Shown in pieces: positions 44,365-54,044 of a DNA stretch of 64,000 bases. Origin of the DNA: Leishmania martiniquensis (taxonomy: Eukaryota > Euglenozoa > Kinetoplastea > Trypanosomatida > Trypanosomatidae); contig NC_090165.1 in the NCBI RefSeq assembly GCF_017916325.1, forward strand, positions 940,001 through 1,004,000. The letters are read 5' to 3'. How positions within the stretch are numbered: the stretch's first letter is position 1; every line of letters begins with the position of its first letter. The notes beneath the pieces are model-generated. The model made no database searches. It saw only the letters and a list, made by a program, of their open reading frames with translations, and had not been told where the DNA came from. The position numbers and the translations under genes are program-made.

Positions 44365-45432
44365 TCAAGCATAGGGGTCATCTGGATTTTGCAAAGAGCC
44401 GTACCCCTCTTTAAGCCGCTGCGCCACACCTATGCCTCGCAAAGTGGCAAGCTGTACCATCCGCGCTCCTGCCGCCATGAATTCGGCGCATGGGACAATG
44501 TCCATTATATCGCGCTTGCCGAGAACACGATAATTGTACACAGACACTGCCACTTGATATAACAGGAACACAAACAGCGAAATCCACAGCAGCCGTCGCA
44601 GCACGGACATGGGCTGCGGCGTCGGCGACGAGCTATGCTGCGCGGTGTCACCGTCTTGCCAGTCACTGTAGCTCACAGACACCTCTGTGAAGCAGTACGC
44701 CGCCGTCTCATTCAGTGGTTGAGGGGTGTACTCGAAGTCCACGATGCCTTCGGAGCCAGCCGGCAAAACGCTATTTGACATGTACGTCTTGTTCCCAGAG
44801 CGAAACTGTTGGTCGGTACGGCCATCGCCACTAACACGAACGACGAGTGCAGTCGCAGTCGGTGGCAACACCGTCCTGAAGTATATGGTCAGAGGCGGCT
44901 TCGGTGCGGCAGCAAGCCTCGGCGGCAGAGGAGCGATAAAGCTGTTGTCCGGCGACACTGCTACGTGGCAGAGGGGGCTATTCGTGAAAAAGCTGAAAAA
45001 TCGAAACGGGACTGGGCCGTCTGGTCGCACGCGTACTACCCGCAAGTCGATGCTCGTGTTCACCGCCAAGTCCGAGAGCTCCAAAATGCCGATGTTGTTC
45101 GATGCCCTCGAGACCTGCACGCCCTCAGAAATGTAATAGGTGGCGTTGAGGTATAGCCACTGCCCCAGCAAAAGTCCAGCTGCGGGGGGGAAAACTCGTG
45201 CAATCATAACGATCGCCTCGCCCGCTGCTGGTGCCCTCTCCACCGAGATGGAGTAGTGGTCATTGAACTCGCCAGCGAACCCGTGCTTCTCAGCACACAG
45301 CGGGAGTGCCACTATGTCGGCATTCGCCGGAGCACAGACCACCGTCAGCCATGCAAGTAGCAAGGCCCCCGTGGCGAGAAGCGGGGCCGCTGCGCACGGA
45401 CAACTGCTACTCCTCACGGCCGAGGTAGCCAT
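44365..45432 (-). CDS. Type I membrane protein, Atg27/mannose-6-phosphate-receptor-like
   Basis: The product is 355 aa from ATG 45432 (MATSAVRSSS). The open frame upstream is discarded because the signal peptide (about 1-38, ending ANA) begins here. A luminal region of about 235 residues has four N-glycosylation sequons (LNATYY, VNTSID, GNKTYM, LNETAA) and several cysteines. One membrane span (about 276-298) follows, then a cytosolic tail starting YNYRVLGKRDIMD. Such a tail, with short aromatic and glycine residues after the span, is typical of Atg27 and MRH receptors. The tail carries YGSL near residue 344, a YXXphi sorting signal for endosomes or lysosomes. A transport-receptor function in the Golgi-endosome route is inference; sugar-binding residues could not be assigned. 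Confidence 0.7.
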   Translation of the reverse strand: MATSAVRSSSCPCAAAPLLATGALLLAWLTVVCAPANADIVALPLCAEKHGFAGEFNDHYSISVERAPAAGEAIVMIARVFPPAAGLLLGQWLYLNATYYISEGVQVSRASNNIGILELSDLAVNTSIDLRVVRVRPDGPVPFRFFSFFTNSPLCHVAVSPDNSFIAPLPPRLAAAPKPPLTIYFRTVLPPTATALVVRVSGDGRTDQQFRSGNKTYMSNSVLPAGSEGIVDFEYTPQPLNETAAYCFTEVSVSYSDWQDGDTAQHSSSPTPQPMSVLRRLLWISLFVFLLYQVAVSVYNYRVLGKRDIMDIVPCAEFMAAGARMVQLATLRGIGVAQRLKEGYGSLQNPDDPYA

Positions 45433-46258
45433 GTGTGTTTCGTTTGATGCTGTGGACCTTGATGTCGGTGTGCAGGTAAGTAACTGTTTGTGTTTGAAAT
45501 CGTAAAGCACTGCGGCGGCCGCATTGAAGCAGAGGAGAAGAGGGTCCAGATGGAGAGAGAACAGGGTGAACACCGGCCCGAAGCGAAGGGACAGATCACC
45601 AAGCCGAGCAAGCAAACAACGAGTCGTGGCCGCTGCAAAGAAGATCGAAGGGTTTCAGGGATGGCAGCTGCTTGGCCAAACTGCTACGAATGGCGGACAA
45701 GTGGCCGGATGGGGTGGGGGTGGGGGGAACGTAGAAAAACTATGCGCGGGAGACAGCCTGCACAGGAGATAGTATGCCATGGTCCTTTTTCCATTTCTCG
45801 CCCATCGAAAAGTGCACGCAAGTACGCTGAGTGTGATTTGGCACGTGTCGACGTGTGTGTGCTTCTGCTCATTTGACCTCACGACGCTGTGGGAGGGGTG
45901 TTCCCCACCGCCACCGCTTTTTTCCGAGGAGGGGCAGAGGGCAGCGGATGGCGAATGGCGAGCAAAAAGTGCATCGTCACTCTGCCTCGCCGTTGGTTTG
46001 GCTGCATGGTAGGCTTTGGGGGTTCGTAGGGGGGAGGCGACCAGGGAGCGATCACACGCGGTACTGAAAAATCACCTATAGCGGCGGGTGTCGTGATCGG
46101 CGCGCCTCCACGTCGCTGCAGTCATGGCCCGGCCCGTGGATAAGAGTACGCAGAAGGCGGCGCTGCACTAGAGCACAGGAGCAACACCAGCCCCCTTGCA
46201 AGGATGAGGCACACTCAGTTTAGTAAAAGCGCCTGGGAGATTGAGCGGCGACCGGCGC
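45433..46258. other. Spacer upstream of the Atg27-like gene
   Basis: No gene or repeat is seen. On the minus strand the stretch 45520-45570 has pyrimidine-rich sequence suitable for splicing. Confidence 0.55.
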
Positions 46259-47236
46259 TCACACCGAAATTACTTGAGCTGCGGCTCCTCCGCGCTGTTG
46301 ATGGGAAGCGCCACGGTGGGGGTTCCGCTGCGTCGCTGGGGCGCTATTCGCCGGCGACTCCCTCTTTGAGTATGAGTACCCCGCCAGCCCAAGCAATGTG
46401 AGGAAGATGCCAACTATTCTCTGCGGGCCAATGTCAGCCGATACAAAAATAAAGTCCAACACGAACACAAGCACCGTCTTCAAGTAGCCAACTACATTCA
46501 TCGTCAGCGGCGATGTCTTTCCGACGAAACAGAAAAAAGAAAAGTTCACGCCAAAGGCGAAGATGCAAGAGAGCAATATGGTCCAGACGGTCGTAAAGGT
46601 GACCTGGTACGCCGCCAGCTTCTCAGCGCCATCCAGCGGAACCGCCACGAACAAAAGCAGGACCGCACTAATGGGCGCTTCATAGATGAGTAGCTGCATC
46701 GGCTGCACACTCAGTTCCACCTGCTTTGTCTTGCCCCAAATCGTGTAGAGGGAGTTGGTGATGATGGCGAGAAGCGCCCACATCGTCCCAATCCAGTTGA
46801 CGCTTGTGTCGGACAAGAAGGTGAGGACGACGCCGGCGCACACGGGCAACAGCGCAAGCAGTGTACCCGGCTTCTCCCTCTTGCCATAGTGGACCCGCTC
46901 AATGCATACGATGATAGGCGTGCACAAGATCTTCAGCACCTGATACACACTTACCGAATTGGCAAGGAGAGAGAGGTTGTTGAAGACAACGTAGCCGCAG
47001 AAAGCGCAGCTGATAGGGAACACCCGACGGATTGGCAGCCTCTTTGGCTTGAAAAGCTGTACCCCGTACGCGAAGAAGACGCAGCCCAGAAAGGTCACAA
47101 CAAAGTGAATAATAGTGAGAACCGTGCTGAACTCGAAGCGTGCCTCTATAAAGATGAGCCGCTTGTTGACGATGATTATCCCGATGCTGCTTGTGATGTT
47201 CAGCAGCAAGCTGAGGAGCAACGAGGTTGTGAGCAT
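46259..47236 (-). CDS. SLC35-type (triose-phosphate/nucleotide-sugar family) transporter
   Basis: The product is 325 aa from ATG 47236 (MLTTSLLLSL), with about ten membrane segments. The start just before the first helix is preferred over an ATG or alternative start upstream, which would add a polar extension. Family motifs are seen: IIVNKRLIF (21-29) in helix 1, SVYQVLKILCTPIIV (96-110), NSLYTIWGKTKQ (161-172) and GKTSPLTMNVVGYLKTVLVF (239-258). The last is close to the SLC35E3-type K.SP.T.NV.G..K motif. Members exchange nucleotide sugars or phosphorylated metabolites across Golgi, ER or plastid membranes. The substrate cannot be told. The C-terminal tail (292-325) is polar and disordered. 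Confidence 0.92.
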   Translation of the reverse strand: MLTTSLLLSLLLNITSSIGIIIVNKRLIFIEARFEFSTVLTIIHFVVTFLGCVFFAYGVQLFKPKRLPIRRVFPISCAFCGYVVFNNLSLLANSVSVYQVLKILCTPIIVCIERVHYGKREKPGTLLALLPVCAGVVLTFLSDTSVNWIGTMWALLAIITNSLYTIWGKTKQVELSVQPMQLLIYEAPISAVLLLFVAVPLDGAEKLAAYQVTFTTVWTILLSCIFAFGVNFSFFCFVGKTSPLTMNVVGYLKTVLVFVLDFIFVSADIGPQRIVGIFLTLLGLAGYSYSKRESPANSAPATQRNPHRGASHQQRGGAAAQVISV

Positions 47237-48953
47237 GGCTTTTAACGAATTTGTGAAGAAAGGGTGCGAGGGTATGCATGTGCCGGTGTACAACAATGCG
47301 CAGCGTACAGATGGCACCCACTTGGGCGTTGTTCGGGTGTCCACTTCTTTTTCGCCGCTGTGAAGAGGGGAGGCACGAGACACACACAGGCGCACAGATG
47401 CTACATGTCATGCCAGACAAGGAGATGAAAGCTAACACACGCAGTGCAACGAGGACGAAAAGGCGGATGGCATCACCAGGCACAACCCATCGGGATGCGA
47501 TGGCTGCAAAAAAAAAATAGGAAGGCGACGAGAGCACAAAAGAGTGGGAGGAGGCGACAGGTACGGCATATACATATGCGTATAGGCACTGGGACAGAAG
47601 AGTAATCGTGCTGAGTGGAAGGAAAAGGTAGGAGAGCAGCAGGTCAAAGGAGAAGGTAAGCCAGGTGCCTTCTTCCCTTCCCTCCCAGTGCCTATGCGTG
47701 ACTGTGGGCCTCGCTTGTGGAGATGATGGGAGGGAGAGGGGAGGGGACTGTCAGCAGCGCATGTGTGTGCGGGCACCCTATTATATGCGCCCTTCAGGCT
47801 TCTTAAGGATACCTAAAGTGCTTCCCCTCCGTTGCTGAAACGATTTCCTCGCATCCACTGTGTGGGCCTGTGTTGAGCTTCGTTCGTTCGTATCGGTCAA
47901 GCGTCCTCGTGAAGGGGTGCGAGCGTGAGGCACGCGGGGTGGTGAAGGAAGCGAAGGAACGGAGAGCTGCACACAAACCTGACAGCAGCGACAAGACCAC
48001 GCGCATGCCAGCGAGCGAGCCACATGGTGAAAGAGAAGCGTGCAGGATAAGGCGGCCACAACAAGGAGGCGGAACAGGGGAAAGATGTTGTGATGAAAGC
48101 TTCCGTGATGGGGAAGCCGGAAGACCCACGGTGTTCGAGGGCAGCCATGCACCTCGTCGAGGACAAGCGCGTACGCGGCCCCACCAATACCGCGAGCAGG
48201 CCACACAACCAAAGCAGAAAATACAGTGAAAAAAAAGGCATTGACGTCCAGTCTACACGTCCCACCGCCCACCTCCAAACGTGCCGCTCGAGCACAGTTG
48301 TAACTCGGTGTTCCCCCTCCCCTCTTCCTGATTCAGGAGAAAAGGTTCCCCCATCTTTGGTGTTGGCTCCGCTGCGTTGCTTCAGATGCCCTCCTCGTGT
48401 GCTGGAGAGTCAGCGAGGGAAGGGCAAAGGTCGCCATAGAGAGACGGCACGAGAGAAAGAGAGAGAGAAACGGAATCACATCTAAACGTAACGCGCCCGC
48501 GGAGGAGGAGAGCAGAGCGGAGCAAAAGCGAAAACGGCGAAGACGGGCAGACGCGCACCTGGGGGCTCCTCACTCCTTTCTTTTCCCTCCCACCCGCTCT
48601 CTCCCTCTCTACCTCTCTGAACCCGAGCGCACGTGCCCAAGGAGGGAGGGGAAAGAGGCACCCCGAGAAAATATGCGTTTGCCTGCCGTTATCTATGAGG
48701 TCTACGAATGCGCACGCGCCCTCGACGAGCACGCCCATGAGCGTCTGTGAGGCGTCACGCGGTGAGCGAGGCGAAACACGCGCAGGAAGCCGCGGGTGCG
48801 TGAAGTCACGCAGAGATACGATTACTCGAAAGCTGCGTGTGCGGCGCGCGGGCACGAATGCACCTCTCGTCTTGTGAGCCGCCTGCGTTTTTGCGCACGC
48901 CTACATCAAGCACGACATGCGCAGTACAAGAGCGCCGGCTCTCTCACCTTGTT
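47237..48953. other. Spacer upstream of the transporter gene
   Basis: It contains no accepted gene. A 165-codon minus-strand frame across 47781-48278 has only a TTG start and is Ser/Arg/Leu-biased. The top strand is purine-rich at 48390-48540. Confidence 0.55.
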
Positions 48954-49841
48954 CTACGCTCTCAGCTGGCGTGGACTGTCGTCCTCGAGCACACTCCGCC
49001 CCGGCCCGCCACGTCGGCCGCTGATAGGCGAGCGGACCGGCGTGGTGCCGGAGCTGACCGGCACAACCAAAGGTGCACTGTAGGGAGCTGAGCGGCTGAC
49101 GTGAACTTTTTCTTCCTCTACACGGTCCATCCAGCGCTGCCGCTCGCGCTCTACCACCCCATCCAAATCGCGCAGTTTGCGTGTGAGCACGGCGCTACGG
49201 TCCTTGCAGGCTGCAACTTCTGTCATGGCCTCCTCCAAGCCGGCCTGCATCTGCGCCAGTGCCGAGGCTCGCCGATGCATTAACTGGTTAAAGTAAACTT
49301 CATTTTTCATGAAGGCGTCCACAACAGCGTTCGGGTTCTCAAGCAAGTGGCGGCTAACTGGACCGGCGGCTTGCTGAGCGGGGGTCAAGTGAATGCCGCT
49401 GCTGTTAGTCGGGGCCGCGTGCACATCCGCTGCCTCGGGGCTCCGCGCCGGCTGCAGAGGCAGGCTGGACCCCTTCGCTATTACTTCGCTTTGGCTTCCC
49501 TTGTCAAGTGACGTGGATGCTGCTGCGTTGACGAGCGCTGCGCTCGATGACGGTTCTTCCCCTGCGCGCTGCGGCGTGCGCGCGAGTGACGCCGGATCCG
49601 ATACCACTGCCTGTGCGGAGGCGGCGGGCGCCGGCATCGACGCCGTTGCCTCTGCGGCAGAGATTTCGCGAAGGTACGACATAGGCACGAAGCCGCGGCG
49701 GCACGCGTTTGTGGTTACTTCGACCTTGATCCAGCCATCCTGCACCACGCCCTCTGTCGCGCAGAGAATCTCGCCCTTAAAGACGGTCAATTCCACATCC
49801 TCCTCCGCCTGAAAATCGTGCGCCACAACGAAGTGGCGCAT
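48954..49841 (-). CDS. SH3-domain protein with C-terminal coiled coil
   Basis: The product is 295 aa from ATG 49841 (MRHFVVAHDF). The upstream Met codons are ignored because the SH3 fold begins at this one. Residues 3-58 form an SH3 domain: VVAHDF for the ALYDY motif, ELTVFKGE for the ELSF.KGD loop, DGWIKVE with the conserved Trp at 37, and GFVPMSYL for the GxxPxNYV signature (50-57). Residues 60-170 are Ala/Ser/Pro-rich. Residues about 175-260 are a charged coiled coil. The C-terminus ends Arg/Pro-rich. SH3 domains are rare in trypanosomatids. It probably acts as a scaffold that binds proline-rich partners; none is evident here. Confidence 0.85.
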   Translation of the reverse strand: MRHFVVAHDFQAEEDVELTVFKGEILCATEGVVQDGWIKVEVTTNACRRGFVPMSYLREISAAEATASMPAPAASAQAVVSDPASLARTPQRAGEEPSSSAALVNAAASTSLDKGSQSEVIAKGSSLPLQPARSPEAADVHAAPTNSSGIHLTPAQQAAGPVSRHLLENPNAVVDAFMKNEVYFNQLMHRRASALAQMQAGLEEAMTEVAACKDRSAVLTRKLRDLDGVVERERQRWMDRVEEEKVHVSRSAPYSAPLVVPVSSGTTPVRSPISGRRGGPGRSVLEDDSPRQLRA

Positions 49842-51644
49842 TCGTGTATGTGTGTGCCGATACGTACGGTCAAGTATGTGAAAATATTTATGACACCCTT
49901 TTTCTCTTTTGCCTCTCTTCACCTGAAAAGAGGACTGATGACCGGGGGGCGGGGGGGGGCTGAATTGGGAATGGCGAAAGGGGAAAAGAGGGGCGAACTT
50001 CCCTTCCCGAGGTGATGATAGGGGGGCGCACAGTCACGTTCCTTCGCCAAAGAAGCAAAAAATACAGGGCGAGTGAGGGAGAAGCTGGAAGGAATGGCGC
50101 CCGTTGGATGGGCCGAGGAGGGGCAGGCAGGTTGACAGAAAGGGTGGGATGAACTTCTCATTCGACGCCACCCTCGTGCGTGCATATGAGGGGGAGAGAG
50201 GAGCAAATTGGAGATAGGACGTTGTCGACCGCAGAGCTCGCGACCTGAGAAGCGTGCGGAAATCTGCACGCGTTCCGAAGACTCCGGGCGCGCAACTGCC
50301 ATCCAAAAATGTGGGCGTCCGCCACGTGTAACGCAGCGGTGTTTGCGAGCATTTTCAGCCTTTGAAACTGAAGTGCCTCTCCGGTGCGCAGCGAGCTGGA
50401 TAGGAGCATAAGGTTGCGGTAGCGATCCTATTTGCACCGTCAGACGTGGGAATCACAGCAGCGACAACCAAAACTGGTGGCAGGGATTCGTTGGTTGGTT
50501 CGAAAAGGGAAGAGAGAAGGGAAAAGGGTGAGTCGGGGGAGAGAGGCGATCGCGAATGACGGCAGCATTACAGGCATGATAAGCGTCAGCTAAAAAAAAC
50601 GTGAGAAAACGCAGAGCAGAAAAAGAGGGCATAAGCCTATTTGATTGTTATATATTTACGTACATTCGAAGCGGATGGCACACACACACACGTGCATATA
50701 TATATATATGTTTACGCAGAAAAAAAGAAGGTAGTCAAGGTCACCCGTCGTTGGGGGTGGGGGTTGCTGAGGGAGCCGGAGGCTAGGGGGAAGGGGGGGC
50801 TGAGAAAGAGGGAGAGGGAGGGGCCGCTGGCCATGCCGTGGGTAATGGCCGAAAGATGGAGGGGCGTGCATGCATAAACGGGCACACACAGTGCCAGCAA
50901 GAGAGACGCGACAGCTCTCAGAGGCATCAAAGAGCTGCACAACCCGTAGTCATCACAGTGCACAGCGTCTTAGTGAGTGTGAATGCGGGGAAAGGGAAAC
51001 ACATGAAAAACACACAAAAAGGGGGAGAAAAAACGTGAGGAGTGGATGGGGAAGGAATGGACCGCCGCCCTATATGCATATATATAGAGAGGGAGAGAGA
51101 CGCACCGATACATAGAGATATAAGCAAACACGTACCCCTGTCTGCCTGCATGTCTGTGCGTGTTGGCGTCGGAGGAAAACGAATAAGGACCGCGCGGCAA
51201 CTGAAAACAACTTCAAAGAGACCGCAGCAGAGGCGAAGATAAAGATGGCGGTGGCAGACAGGAGCCCTACTCCACCCAATCCCCACCCCGGAGGACAACG
51301 GCAGCAACAGACGGCAGCGGCGTTTGCTTCCTGAAAACGAGACGCTCAAGGATATCGTATGTACATCTGTGTGAGGGGTGCACAGGTAAGCAGACGTACG
51401 AGTGTCACGCTTCGAGAGAGGAGAGAGGAGGGAGGGGAGAGGGGAAGGGGAAAAAAGAGCGAATAGGTGAGCACCAGCCCGTTTGGGGAGGGGGAGGGCT
51501 TTTTTTGCACGTTTTTACTGCTTTACTGCTTTGCTGCTTTGCCCTCTGCCTGTGGGCTCTGGACGGTATGGTGCGCCTCGCCCAAGATGGCCTCCCACTG
51601 GCATCGCCTCTTCGACCTCCCCTCCACCTCCTCTCTTCCACTAT
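49842..51644. other. Spacer upstream of the SH3 gene
   Basis: No gene is accepted. A TA run lies at 50696-50709, and the top strand is purine-rich at 50750-50860 and 51405-51470. The minus strand upstream of 49841 has tracts of T and C that could serve splicing. Confidence 0.55.
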
Positions 51645-52820
51645 TCAGAGGTGAGGCAGGGGCGCGGCAACGCCGGTCGCCTTCTTCGGAGCCCTCGCAC
51701 GCGAGTGTCGCTGCACCTTAAACGCTGGCACCACTGAGGCGGCCCGGTACAGGGAAAGGAGCTGAGCCTGATGATCGAGAAGGGAAAGGGAGTGAAGCGT
51801 AGTGGAGATGGCGGGGTCTGCCCAGTCCCACATGGTCGCCTTGTCCAGCAAGTCGGGTGTGAACTTGCCTCCCTGCGTCGCCGACAGCGCGCTGCGCGCC
51901 GCTGCCGCTGTGAAAGAGGCGGCGGCGGTGGTGGCGGTGCCGAATACGGAAGAGGAGCCCTCCTGCGCTGGCACCACTGAAGTCGACGACGATGGTTGCG
52001 TCAAGACCGCCCCCGCCTGCTTCAATGCGTGCTTTCGCCCTCTGTAAATGCACGCGCGCAACTGCCGGTCTGCCTCACGATCACTCGCGTGCGGGCCTGA
52101 GTCGATCGCTAGCGGCTGCAGAGGCGTGCGCAGCATCGACTCCGGCGAGTGCAGCTGCTTCATTGGCGCCATTGTGTTTGCCTCCGCGAGTTTGAGCGCA
52201 GGAACGGCTGGCAGTCGGCCTTCACTCACCCGCAAACGAGTGTACTGCGCCATGGCATTGCGTAGTGTGGCGCGATGGAGGCGGTTGCGACACATGGAGG
52301 CCTCAATGTCTTCCAAGACGGTGCTGCCGACAGTGAAAGGCAGCTCACAGCAGATGAGGGAAGTCGAGTTGGTCGCCGCCGATGCGATTACTCTGCCTCC
52401 CATCGCCGTGAGCGAGGTGCCAACCAGCCGTACTGTCTCCACATCTGTGTCGAAAAAGATTCGAGCCAACGCCTCCGCACTTGTATCCGTAAGTCCAGGA
52501 TTACGACTAAGGTCCAAAAGGGTCAGATGCGGCATGGTCGCGATGGATGGCGCAACGTAGAAGCGGAAGTCCTTGTCCTGGAGGTCGCAGTGTTGCGCCT
52601 CGAGAGCGGTCAGGTGTGGATGCCGCTTGATGAGCGTGCAAAGCTTCGCCATTGCCTCGCTTCCCAGGATGTTGTCGGACACGCACAACTGCACGTAGCG
52701 GTCGTTGTAGCGGAGGAACGTTCGCAAGGACTCGAGGACCCTGGCTGTGAGGCCGCCGCGCTGATCGCTTAGATCGACGCGCCGGCGTTGCGGGTCCAGT
52801 ACCGGCCTCGACAGGCTCAT
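51645..52820 (-). CDS. Leucine-rich-repeat protein
   Basis: The product is 391 aa from ATG 52820. Residues about 30-180 are LRR of the ribonuclease-inhibitor type. HLTALEAQHCDLQDKDF (70-86), HLTLLDLSRNPGLTDTSAEA (97-116) and VETVRLVGTSLTAMGG (126-141) show the LxxLxLxxN/C pattern. The remainder is low-complexity Ala/Ser-rich with a weakly conserved helical end. No transmembrane segment or signal is present. LRR proteins of this type in trypanosomatids are often cytoskeletal or flagellar. Function is not assigned. Confidence 0.85.
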   Translation of the reverse strand: MSLSRPVLDPQRRRVDLSDQRGGLTARVLESLRTFLRYNDRYVQLCVSDNILGSEAMAKLCTLIKRHPHLTALEAQHCDLQDKDFRFYVAPSIATMPHLTLLDLSRNPGLTDTSAEALARIFFDTDVETVRLVGTSLTAMGGRVIASAATNSTSLICCELPFTVGSTVLEDIEASMCRNRLHRATLRNAMAQYTRLRVSEGRLPAVPALKLAEANTMAPMKQLHSPESMLRTPLQPLAIDSGPHASDREADRQLRACIYRGRKHALKQAGAVLTQPSSSTSVVPAQEGSSSVFGTATTAAASFTAAAARSALSATQGGKFTPDLLDKATMWDWADPAISTTLHSLSLLDHQAQLLSLYRAASVVPAFKVQRHSRARAPKKATGVAAPLPHL

Positions 52821-54044
52821 CTGCGGTCAGCTCTGTCACCACTGCGAAAAGCAACAAAAGGGACCGGGGGAGGGGAGGGGGGTGTGGGCAGATAGTGCGC
52901 CGAAAAAGTGTGCTGCACACGCATGCGCCGGTATTGTGTAGACGGCTAAGACGAGCAGGAGAACGGATGCGGGGCGTGATATGAGCGTAGCCTGCATGGG
53001 GAAGAGCCGGCGCGCCCACAGAGGAAGAAGAGGGCAAAGGCGTACAGCAGCAGGAGAGGAAAAGAATGGAGGAGAGCAGTTTCGGCTCGGCAGGGAGGGT
53101 GTTAGTCACCTTGACCAAAAGCCGAGAGAGGAATCATTCGCACACATAGGCACACGCTCACCCACATCTAACGCGCCCTTCAGTGCCCCTCGAAACGGAA
53201 AAATGGGGCGGTGGAAGCGCAGGTGCACCACCTCGAAGGCCTTCTCGCAAGGATGAGAATAGTCAGGGATGAGTGAAGAGCACAGAGTGCTGCCCAAGTA
53301 GCTAGGGGTAGAGAGATGGAGCAGGTGTTTCCAGTAGAGAGACGATTCCGAGATGCCTTTCTCCATATCGCTCCTCCGCAGCTCGTCACGAGTGCAAAGA
53401 AGCGTGAAAGTCTGTATGCATTCGTCTCTGCATGTGTGCGCGCGCGAGAAACCGGTCGCACCAACACGGGGGCAGTACCTCCACAAACAGGAAGACATAA
53501 GGCGGCGCTCTGGGTGGAGAGAGGACGGAGAGGACGGAAATACAAAATCAAAGGTCTGGGCACCGTCGCAGCGGTACTCGCGGCACATCAATTTTACCGT
53601 TCATCATGCATGGCGGATCTAACCTGCTGCAGCCCCGCCTTCGACATTCCCAAACTCAGCTCTATTCACGAGCACAGATACACATCTGTGTTCACGGACA
53701 TCCGCTTGGCATCACGCGCACCACACTGAGCCGAGTAGCCAGTATCGGATGCAGAGAAGAGGAGGGGAAGAGGAAACGATAAATGGCATGTGGTTCTTTA
53801 TTCGTCACAGCGGTATCCTCGAGTTCGACCCACCGCAGCCGGCATGGAAGCCCATTTGTATTTGTATGCGTGCAGAATACCGAGAGAACGAGGGAGCTCC
53901 TGAGAAAGGAAACGAGAGAGAGGATGGGGGAGAGACGAAAAAGCAGAAGCGCAAGAACCTCGCGCGATGCGGCTGTCGGACACACGATGGCTAACCTGGC
54001 GCGCCCCCGTATGCATGGCTGGCACAGGGAAAACAAGCGGGCTC
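52821..54044. other. Spacer downstream of the 910-aa gene
   Basis: No gene is seen. A C/T-rich tract on the minus strand (52856-52900) is positioned for the LRR gene's splice acceptor. Frames across 53106-53591 lack support. Confidence 0.55.

Noticed and set aside
47781..48278. 165-codon minus-strand frame
   Set aside because: It has only a TTG start, no internal Met and a pyrimidine-driven Leu/Ser/Phe/Arg composition.
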